Source: Catenuloplanes indicus (GTDB taxonomy: Bacteria > Actinomycetota > Actinomycetes > Mycobacteriales > Micromonosporaceae). From it: 64,000 nt of DNA. The stretch covers positions 2,294,001 to 2,358,000 of the forward strand of contig NZ_JAUSUZ010000001.1 in NCBI RefSeq assembly GCF_030813715.1. The letters run 5' to 3'. Below, piece by piece: positions 33,718 to 40,317 of the stretch; within the stretch, counting starts at the first letter, position 1; every line of letters begins with the position of its first letter. The translations under genes were made by a program, and so were the position numbers. The notes beneath the pieces were generated by a model, which was not told the DNA's origin, made no database searches, and saw only the letters and a list, made by a program, of their open reading frames with translations.

Positions 33718-35235
33718 ATGGCTGACGACGGCGTGCCTGCTCCGGAGCAGGCCGCTGCCCTCGTTCAGGAGATCCTCGCCGGCATCCCGCTGGGCTGCTC
33801 CTGGCTCGTGCCGATCACCGGGCCGGACGGCACCGTCACCGACTTCCGGGTCGCCGCGACCGGCGACCGGGTGACGGACATCTACCACCGTGGCACCAGC
33901 CGCCGGGACAGCACGGTCACCGAGCTCTACCCCAGCATGGTCGGCGGCCCGCTGTGGCAGCTCTACCTGCGCGTGCAGTCCACCGGCGAGCCCGGCGAGC
34001 TGGACGAGTTCGTCTACGACCAGCCGGACGCGGGCGTGGTCGCCCGCTCGGTCTTCACGATCAGCGTCCGGCCCGTGCTCGGCGGCCTGCTCGTGGTCTG
34101 GCAGCGCCAGGACGAGCAGCTGCGCCGGCTCGCGCACACCGAGCTGCTCGGCAGCCTCGGCTGGACGGAGTACGACCTGCACACCGGCCGGACCGACTGG
34201 TCACCCGGGATGTATCCGGTCTGGGACCGGGACCCGGCGGACGGGCCACTGTCCCGGCCGGAGCAGGCCGCCCTGATGCTGCCGGAGGACCGCGGCCTGG
34301 CCGAGGCCGCGTGGCAGACGCTGGACAGCGGTGGCACGTCCGACGTGACCGTGCGGTTCCGGGTCGGCGACGGCGTCAAACACCTGCGGATCCTGTCGGA
34401 CACCGCGCGGGACGGCGACGGTAAACCCGTCAAGATCTACGCGGTGGTGCAGGACGTGACCGCGCGCGTCGACACCCGCACCGAGATCGAGCGGCTCGGC
34501 GACCGGCTGCGCACCCGCGAGATCACCGCGCTGGCCGAGCACCGCCTCGCCGGCCAGCTGCAGAACATGATCCAGCCGGTACCGCGCGAGCCGTTCCCGC
34601 TGGCCGGGCTGACCGCGATGGTCAGCTACCTGCCGGCCGAGCGCGCCGTGCTGGTCGGCGGCGACTGGTACCACGCGCAGACGCTCCCCGACGGCCCGGT
34701 CGCGCTCGCGGTCGGCGACGTCGCCGGGCACGGGCTGGACGCGGCCAGCGGCATGGCCCACCTGCGGTTCGCGCTGGTCGCCTGGCTCTCCATCGGCCTA
34801 CGCGACCCCGGCGAGCTGCTCGGCCACCTCAACCGGCTCTGCCTCCAGCTGCGCATCACCGGCACCGCGTTGATCGCGCTCTTCGACCCGGCCACCCGCA
34901 CGCTGCGCTGGGCCCGGGCCGGCCACCCGGCGCCGCTGCTGTCCCGCTCCGGGGTCGCCACGGAACTGGACCGGCCACCCGGCCTGCTGCTCGGCGCCGT
35001 CGCGGAAACCGGCTACCCGGTGCTCACGCCGGTCCTGGAGCCGGACGACGTGGTCCTGTTCTACACCGACGGCCTGGTCGAACGCCGCGCCGGCGACCCG
35101 GCCGCCCAGTTCCTGCGGGTCCGCGACGCGCTCGCCACGGCCGGCCCCGACCTGGCCCGCGTCCACGCGAGCCTCAACGAACCCAGCACCTTCGACGACA
35201 CCTGTACGCTCGCGATCCGCGTCGTGCCGTCCTGA
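33718..35235 (+). CDS. PAS-PP2C (RsbU-type) serine phosphatase
   Basis: The 505-residue protein has two PAS-like domains (about 20-130 and 140-260, the second with YDLHTGRTDWSPGMYPVWDR and a PAC-like end KIYAVVQDVTAR), a linking helix, and a SpoIIE/PP2C phosphatase (about 290-505). Phosphatase motifs are LVGGDWYHAQ, AVGDVAGHGLDAASG, VVLFYTDGLVE and FDDTCTLAI. The first reads GGDWYH where most relatives have GGDWYD. Proteins of this type dephosphorylate a STAS antagonist and so release a sigma factor; the STAS/kinase pair at 37720-38431 is the nearest candidate partner. Translation starts at ATG 33718, probably leaderless. Confidence 0.9.
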   Translation: MADDGVPAPEQAAALVQEILAGIPLGCSWLVPITGPDGTVTDFRVAATGDRVTDIYHRGTSRRDSTVTELYPSMVGGPLWQLYLRVQSTGEPGELDEFVYDQPDAGVVARSVFTISVRPVLGGLLVVWQRQDEQLRRLAHTELLGSLGWTEYDLHTGRTDWSPGMYPVWDRDPADGPLSRPEQAALMLPEDRGLAEAAWQTLDSGGTSDVTVRFRVGDGVKHLRILSDTARDGDGKPVKIYAVVQDVTARVDTRTEIERLGDRLRTREITALAEHRLAGQLQNMIQPVPREPFPLAGLTAMVSYLPAERAVLVGGDWYHAQTLPDGPVALAVGDVAGHGLDAASGMAHLRFALVAWLSIGLRDPGELLGHLNRLCLQLRITGTALIALFDPATRTLRWARAGHPAPLLSRSGVATELDRPPGLLLGAVAETGYPVLTPVLEPDDVVLFYTDGLVERRAGDPAAQFLRVRDALATAGPDLARVHASLNEPSTFDDTCTLAIRVVPS

Positions 35236-35241
35236 GTCGCT

Positions 35242-35341
35242 CCCGTTCCCGGCGTGGCCGCGGGCGGCACACCTCATGACGATCCCGTTCATGTGCCCGC
35301 TTCCGGCGGGTCGAGGTCCGCATGCTCCCGCGGGCCGCCGG
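35242..35341 (+). repeat. Dispersed 3' element, copy B, with a partial copy in tandem
   Basis: The full copy (35296-35341) starts CCCGCTTCCGGCGGG and contains GGTCCGCATGCTCCCGCGGG. A partial copy at 35242-35257 reads CCCGTTCCCGGCGTGG, the first third of the element. Both follow the RsbU-type gene stop (35235) in its sense direction. CCCGC can pair with GCGGG. Confidence 0.65.
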
Positions 35342-35367
35342 GTCCGAGGGTGGTGGCGACAGAACCC

Positions 35368-35838
35368 CTACCGCGTCAGCGCCGCGTCCAGCTCGGCGAC
35401 GAGCGCGTCCGGGGCGGCGTCGCCGGCCAGCCGTCGCCAGCACCGCGCGGTCTCCGGCAGCGACTGCAGCGCGCGGCGCAGCGCGCCGGTGCGGTCCAGC
35501 ACGAGCATCCGGTCCACCGGCACGCCGCGGGCCGGCCACGCCGCCACGGACCGGATCTCCGCGGCCCGGACCAGGTGGAACTCGCCGCGCACCAGGCCCG
35601 GGAAGAAGACCACGTGCGCGCCGGACTCGTTGCGCACCACGTGCCGGATCGGGCCGAGCGCGTCCAGCCAGGAGCGTGCGTCCGGCGGTGCCGCGGCGAG
35701 GAACAGCCAGAACTCGACGTCGCTGTGCGCGTCGCCCGCGCCGGCCGGGAAAGAGCCGTAGGTGAGCGCGGCGGTGAGCCGCGAATCGGCCGCGCAGACC
35801 GCGCGGACGCGTGCGATCAGACGCTCCCGCGGCAGCAT
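35368..35838 (-). CDS. Small nucleotidyltransferase, lincosamide nucleotidyltransferase-like
   Basis: The 156-residue protein has the pol-beta-type nucleotidyltransferase motif TYGSFPAGAGDAHSDVEFWL (about 27-46), where GS and the D-x-E/D pair place the nucleotide and metals. The string SDVEFW is characteristic of Lnu(B)/Lnu(F)-type lincosamide nucleotidyltransferases, which adenylylate the drug. However, the protein is shorter than Lnu enzymes (about 270 residues) and may modify another small molecule or protein. It lies 7 bp after the sigma/AbfB gene on the same strand and is likely co-transcribed. Start ATG 35836-35838, weak GAGCGG upstream. Confidence 0.65.
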   Translation of the reverse strand: MLPRERLIARVRAVCAADSRLTAALTYGSFPAGAGDAHSDVEFWLFLAAAPPDARSWLDALGPIRHVVRNESGAHVVFFPGLVRGEFHLVRAAEIRSVAAWPARGVPVDRMLVLDRTGALRRALQSLPETARCWRRLAGDAAPDALVAELDAALTR

Positions 35839-35845
35839 CCGCCGC

Positions 35846-37498
35846 TCAGCCGAGCACGAACGACGCGTCGCGGGCGAAGTCGCGGGAGCCGTCCGGGCGG
35901 TCGATGTACAGCGCGAAGTCGCGGTGCCGGACCACGTGGCCCGGGTAGTTGTACGACCGCAGCGTGACCGAGCCGGACACCGCGCCGGCCTGCGGGCAGA
36001 ACGTGGCGTCCGCGCGGAACAGCGCGCCGCCGTCCGGCTGGGACGCGCGCAGCCGGAAGTCGTAGTGGCGCAGGTAGCGGCCGTCCGGCAGGCGCAGTGA
36101 CAGGCAGCGCGCGTCGGCCAGCCCGGGGACCACGGTGAACGCGGTCGCGCCGGACGCGCCGACCGGGTCCAGCATGGCGTAGCCGCCGCGCTCCCGCACG
36201 TACCGGTCGGGATAGTTGACCGAGCGGATCGACCGCCGGTCGTCCGCGGGCGCGGGCTCCACCGGCCGGCCGGGGACGGACGGCTCCGGCTTCGCGGACG
36301 GGACGGGCTTCGCGGACGGGGCCGGTGCGGCCGCCTGCGCGACACCTGCCGCGGGCCGCGACGGCGACGGTGACGGGGAGAGCGACGGCGACGGCGAGGC
36401 CGAAGCGGACCCCGACGGGGACGGTGTGACCGGGGCCGATGGCGTCCCGCTGTCCGACGGGGACGGTTGCCGGGTGCGGCGGGGCAGATCGGCCGCGACC
36501 GGGACCGTGTCCGGGACGTCGGGCGCGCGGGTCAGCGCCAGTGCGCCGCCCGCCACCAGCACCACCAGCACGGCGACGGCGGCCAGCACCAGAACGGCGG
36601 ACGGACGGCGTACCGGCGGCAGGGGTTCCAGGGTGTCGCCGGCCGGCGCGGCGAGCAGTTCGAGCGGTTCGTAGACCGTGCCGCGGGACACCACCGGGGT
36701 CGTGGCGGCCGGCTCCGGGAGCAGTCCGTCCGCGTGCAGCGCGGCAAGCAGCGTGTTCGGCACCGGGACCAGCGCCAGGCCGCTGACCAGCCGCTCAGCC
36801 GGGATGTGGTGCGCGGCCAGACCGGAACACACCGGGCAGTTATCGACATGCCGGACTATTCGCCTGCGCCAGGCCGGGCCGGGCCGGTGGTCCCAGTCCG
36901 TGGTGACCAGCCGCAGCCCCGGGCAGACCGGACGCGCGCGCAGCGCGCTGACCAGCGCGCGCGTGACGCCCAGCTGATCGCGCATCCGGTCGATCCGCGC
37001 GCCCGCGTCCGCCAGGGACAGGCGCAGCGCGGCCGCGGACTCGGTCCGGCTGATCGTGCCGGCCGACTCCAGCCACCACAGCGACAGCGTGGTGGCGTGC
37101 TCGCCGTCCAGCCAGCGGGTCGCCTCGGCCAGCCGCCGCCGCTGACCGGAGAGGCCGAGCCGGATGATGCTCAGCCCGACGAAGTCCGCGCCCGGGTCCG
37201 GCGCGTCGCCGTCCTCGGGCAGCGGCAGGCGCGTGCCGCCGCGGCGCACCCGGGTGGCCTGACGCAGCGCGTGAGCCAGCAGCCAGGGCCGGAATGCGGC
37301 AGGTTCGCGCAGGTCAGGCAGCTCGCGGACGACGCGGTGCATGGTCTGGCGGACCGCGTCGTCGATGTCCGCATGCGCGCCGACCGCACGGCCGATCACG
37401 TTGTAGACGAGCGGGAGATGCTCCGCGACGAGCTCTGCGAGCGCCGGACGGTCCCCCCGTCGCGCCGCCAGCACCAGGGCGAACCGCTGCGTCACCAC
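35846..37498 (-). CDS. Transmembrane ECF sigma factor fused to an AbfB sugar-binding domain
   Basis: The 550-residue protein begins with a sigma-70 region 2-like part (about 8-88: VYNVIGRAVGAHADIDDAVR, AFRPWLLAHALRQATRVRR) and a divergent region 4-like part (about 118-176). It then has H-x3-C-x2-C in RHVDNCPVC (His217, Cys221, Cys224), like the zinc motif of ZAS anti-sigma factors. A membrane helix follows (about 301-322), then a Pro/Ser linker (about 340-415), and an AbfB-type carbohydrate-binding domain (about 422-550: SVNYPDRYVRERGGYAML, SLRLPDGRYLRHYDF). This matches the ECF groups with C-terminal anti-sigma-like and sugar-binding extensions known in actinobacteria. Start GTG 37496-37498 after AAGGAGCGG. 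It should sense extracellular arabinan or similar and then release the sigma part. Confidence 0.82.
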   Translation of the reverse strand: MVTQRFALVLAARRGDRPALAELVAEHLPLVYNVIGRAVGAHADIDDAVRQTMHRVVRELPDLREPAAFRPWLLAHALRQATRVRRGGTRLPLPEDGDAPDPGADFVGLSIIRLGLSGQRRRLAEATRWLDGEHATTLSLWWLESAGTISRTESAAALRLSLADAGARIDRMRDQLGVTRALVSALRARPVCPGLRLVTTDWDHRPGPAWRRRIVRHVDNCPVCSGLAAHHIPAERLVSGLALVPVPNTLLAALHADGLLPEPAATTPVVSRGTVYEPLELLAAPAGDTLEPLPPVRRPSAVLVLAAVAVLVVLVAGGALALTRAPDVPDTVPVAADLPRRTRQPSPSDSGTPSAPVTPSPSGSASASPSPSLSPSPSPSRPAAGVAQAAAPAPSAKPVPSAKPEPSVPGRPVEPAPADDRRSIRSVNYPDRYVRERGGYAMLDPVGASGATAFTVVPGLADARCLSLRLPDGRYLRHYDFRLRASQPDGGALFRADATFCPQAGAVSGSVTLRSYNYPGHVVRHRDFALYIDRPDGSRDFARDASFVLG

Positions 37499-37719
37499 CC
37501 GCTCCTTACGAGATCCTTAAGCCGCCCGAACCGTACCGAATGACGGCCATCAGGAACAGTGGCCGGGGGAATCTACACTCCGCGGAGTGCGAAGGATCCT
37601 CGCAACGAGGCCGGCGGTCCGGGCCGCCCTCCGGTGAACGCACCCGAACGGGCGCCGGGCGCCTACCGCACGAGGCGCTCCGTGATGCCATGATGAGCGC
37701 CGGACACAGGGGAGGCGCA

Positions 37720-38052
37720 ATGGGTTTCGCGGCGCGGACGTCGGGCGGTCCCGCGCGGACGGTGGTCACGCTGGACGGCGAGTGCGATCTGGCGGTACGG
37801 GACGAACTGACCGCGGCGTTGCTGGCCGCGGTGGCGGGGGCCCGCACGGTGCTGGTGGACCTGACGCACGTCACGTTCATCGACTCGACCGGCGTGCACA
37901 GCCTGGTCACCGCGTACCACGCCGCGCTGGCCGGCGGCGGGCGGCTGCACGTGGCCAACGCGCACGGCCCGGTCGCCACCGTGCTGGACCTGACCGGCGT
38001 CGGCGAGCTGCTGGCCGAGCCGGCCGCCGGGTCCGGTGACGCCGGTGTCTGA
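37720..38052 (+). CDS. STAS-domain anti-sigma factor antagonist (RsbV/SpoIIAA type)
   Basis: The 110-residue protein is one STAS domain: VVTLDGECDLAVRDELTAAL, then VLVDLTHVTFIDSTGVHSLV with the phosphorylatable Ser in DSTG, then the C-terminal helix. In partner switching, the unphosphorylated form binds the anti-sigma kinase and frees the sigma factor. ATG 37720 has GGGGAGG 5 nt upstream; ATGs at 37690/37693 are less likely. It overlaps the next gene, the matching kinase, by 17 bp, so the two are translationally coupled. The RsbU-type phosphatases at 33718 and 5137 could act on it. Confidence 0.9.
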   Translation: MGFAARTSGGPARTVVTLDGECDLAVRDELTAALLAAVAGARTVLVDLTHVTFIDSTGVHSLVTAYHAALAGGGRLHVANAHGPVATVLDLTGVGELLAEPAAGSGDAGV

Positions 38053-38431
38053 CGACTGGCGCATGCGGTACGCGGCGGCCGCGGACCTGGCCGTGCTGCG
38101 CGCGTTCGTCTCCGCGCGCGCCGACGCGCTCGGCCTCCCCGCGGAGCGGGCGGAGCTGCTGGTCCTGGCCGTGAGCGAGCTGGCGACGAACACGTTGCAG
38201 CACACCGGTTCCGGTGGTGAGGTCACGCTCCGCACCGACCGCGGCCGCCTGATCTGCGACGTCACGGACAGCGCGCTGGACGGCTCCGTCACCCCGGTCC
38301 TCGGACGTCCGATGCCGCCGCCCGCCGCGCTCCGCGGTCGCGGCCTGGCCATCGTCGAACGCATCTGCGACGAGGTGGAGACGTCCGTCATCGCCGGCGC
38401 CACCCGGGTGCGCATCCACCTCGACCTGTAA
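38036..38431 (+). CDS. RsbW-like anti-sigma serine kinase (HATPase)
   Basis: The 131-residue GHKL ATPase has the N-box LVLAVSELATNTLQHTG (about 42-58), a shortened G1 region VTDSALDG and the G2 box RGRGLAIVERICDEV. It belongs to the small actinobacterial HATPase_c_2 group that phosphorylates STAS partners and/or binds a sigma factor. Start is GTG 38036 (17-bp overlap with the STAS gene) or GTG 38045; both lie inside the upstream gene. It is followed after 110 bp by the HSP90 gene on the same strand. No sigma factor gene adjoins, so the target is elsewhere. Confidence 0.87.
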   Translation: MTPVSDDWRMRYAAAADLAVLRAFVSARADALGLPAERAELLVLAVSELATNTLQHTGSGGEVTLRTDRGRLICDVTDSALDGSVTPVLGRPMPPPAALRGRGLAIVERICDEVETSVIAGATRVRIHLDL

Positions 38432-38541
38432 CGCCCGCCGGACCACCGGCGCACGTGAGCCGGCCGGTCGCGCACCCGGCCCTCTGATGTCGTACCCGCC
38501 CTGTATCTTGTGCGCCTGTCCGGACCATGGGGGAGTCATCC

Positions 38542-40317
38542 GTGAGCAACACCTTCCAGGTAGACCTGCGGGGCATCGTCGATCTACTCAGCCACCACCT
38601 GTACGGCAGCCCGCAGGTCTACGTGCGCGAGCTGCTGCAGAACGCGGCCGATGCGATCACCGCGGTCCGGCACACCGAGCCGGGCCGGGCCGGCCGGGTC
38701 GCGATCGAGTCCGCGGACGCGACCGGCGACGGCACGCTGCGGGTCAGCGACGACGGCATCGGCCTGACCGAGGCGCAGGTGCACGAGCTGCTGGCCACGA
38801 TCGGCCGCAGCTCCAAGCGCGACGACCTCGGCTTCGCCCGGCACGAGTTCCTCGGCCAGTTCGGCATCGGCCTGCTCTCCTGCTTCCTGGTGGCGGACGA
38901 GATCCGCGTGCACACCCGCCGCGGTGACGCCCCGCCCGTCGTCTGGACCGGCTTCGCCGACGGGCGGTACGAGGTGAGGCCCGGCCCGGAACGCGAGCCC
39001 GGCACGTCGGTCACGCTGATCCCGCGCCGCGGCGCCGAGTCCTGGCTGACCGGGCCGGAGGTGACGCGGCTGGCCGCGCTCTACGGCTCGATGCTGCCGA
39101 TCGAGGTCACGGTGGACGGTGCGCGCACCACGCTCGGCACCCCGCCGTGGGAGCTGGCGACGAACCGGCGCCAGAGCCTCCTGCGGTACGCGGAGAGCGT
39201 GCTCGGCTTCACGCCGTTCGACGTGATCGAGCTGAACGTGCCGGAGGCGGGCCTGACCGGCGCCGCCTTCGTGCTGCCCACGCCGGTCAACCCGGCGGTC
39301 CGCGGCGGCCACCGGGTCTACCTGAAGCGCATGCTGCTGGCCGAGGCGGTCGAGGGCCTGCTGCCGGAGTGGGCGTTCTTCGCCCGCTGCGTGGTCGACT
39401 CCACCGAGCTGCGCCCGACCGCGAGCCGCGAGGCGCTCTACGAGGACGGCCTGCTGGCGTCGGCCCGGGAGGCGATCGCGGACCAGCTGCGCGGCTGGCT
39501 GGTCCGGCTGTCCGCGACCGACCCGCGCCGGCTGTCCGAGTTCCTGTCGATCCACCACCTGGGCGTGAAGGCGCTGGCCCTGCACGACGCGGAGATGCTG
39601 CGCCTGGTCGAGCAGTGGTGGCCGATGGAGACGAACATGGGCCGGGCCACGCTGGCCGAGTTCCGCGCCCGGCACGGCGTCGTGCGCTACGCGGCCACGC
39701 TGGACGAGTTCCGCCAGCTCGCGGCCGTGGCCGCGGCGCAGGACGTGGGCGTGGTCAACGGCGGCTACACGTACGACGCCGACATCATCGAGCGGCTGCC
39801 CGCGCTGGACCCGGAGATCCGGGTGGAGCGGCTGGAACCGACCGACCTGACCACCTCGTTCGACGCGGTCGACCGGGAGACGGAGCTGCGGCTGCGCCCG
39901 TTCCTGACCGTGGCGCAGCGCCGGCTGGACCGGCTCGGCTGCGAGGTCGTGGTGCGCGCGTTCGAGCCGGCCTCGCTGCCGTCGCTCTACCTGGTGAGCC
40001 GGGCCGCCGCGTTCCACGGCGAGTTCACCGCGACCCGGGAGAAGACGGACGACCTGTGGGGCGGCGTGCTGGACGCGTTGTCCGCCGCCGCGCCACCGGA
40101 CCGCCCGCAGCTGGTGCTGAACCACCGCAACCCGCTGGTCCGGCGGATCACCGCGCTCGGCGACCCGGAACTGACCGCGCTGGCGGTCGAGTCGTTGTAC
40201 GGTCAGGCGCTGCTGCTCGGCTACCACCCGATCCGGCCGGCCGACGCGGCACTGCTCAACACGTCCTTCCTCGGCCTGCTCGGCCGAGCCGTCCCGGGAT
40301 CGGGGGATCCGGAATGA
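38542..40317 (+). CDS. HSP90-family ATPase (actinobacterial HtpG-like)
   Basis: The 591-residue protein has the HSP90 N-terminal GHKL domain (about 5-200: VRELLQNAADAI with Glu and Asn for Mg-ATP; VSDDGIGLTEAQ; IGRSSKRDD; lid motif FLGQFGIGLLSCF; GTSVTLIP) and a middle domain with the catalytic-loop arginine in LRPTASREALYED. The C-terminal part is unlike E. coli HtpG. It is somewhat shorter than HtpG (624). GTG 38542 is the likely start, MSNTFQVDLRG, since GGGGGAG ends 6 nt upstream; ATG 38527 would place that site inside the gene. The next gene overlaps by 4 bp (ATGA), so chaperone and TPR protein are made together. Clients are unknown. Confidence 0.92.
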   Translation: MSNTFQVDLRGIVDLLSHHLYGSPQVYVRELLQNAADAITAVRHTEPGRAGRVAIESADATGDGTLRVSDDGIGLTEAQVHELLATIGRSSKRDDLGFARHEFLGQFGIGLLSCFLVADEIRVHTRRGDAPPVVWTGFADGRYEVRPGPEREPGTSVTLIPRRGAESWLTGPEVTRLAALYGSMLPIEVTVDGARTTLGTPPWELATNRRQSLLRYAESVLGFTPFDVIELNVPEAGLTGAAFVLPTPVNPAVRGGHRVYLKRMLLAEAVEGLLPEWAFFARCVVDSTELRPTASREALYEDGLLASAREAIADQLRGWLVRLSATDPRRLSEFLSIHHLGVKALALHDAEMLRLVEQWWPMETNMGRATLAEFRARHGVVRYAATLDEFRQLAAVAAAQDVGVVNGGYTYDADIIERLPALDPEIRVERLEPTDLTTSFDAVDRETELRLRPFLTVAQRRLDRLGCEVVVRAFEPASLPSLYLVSRAAAFHGEFTATREKTDDLWGGVLDALSAAAPPDRPQLVLNHRNPLVRRITALGDPELTALAVESLYGQALLLGYHPIRPADAALLNTSFLGLLGRAVPGSGDPE

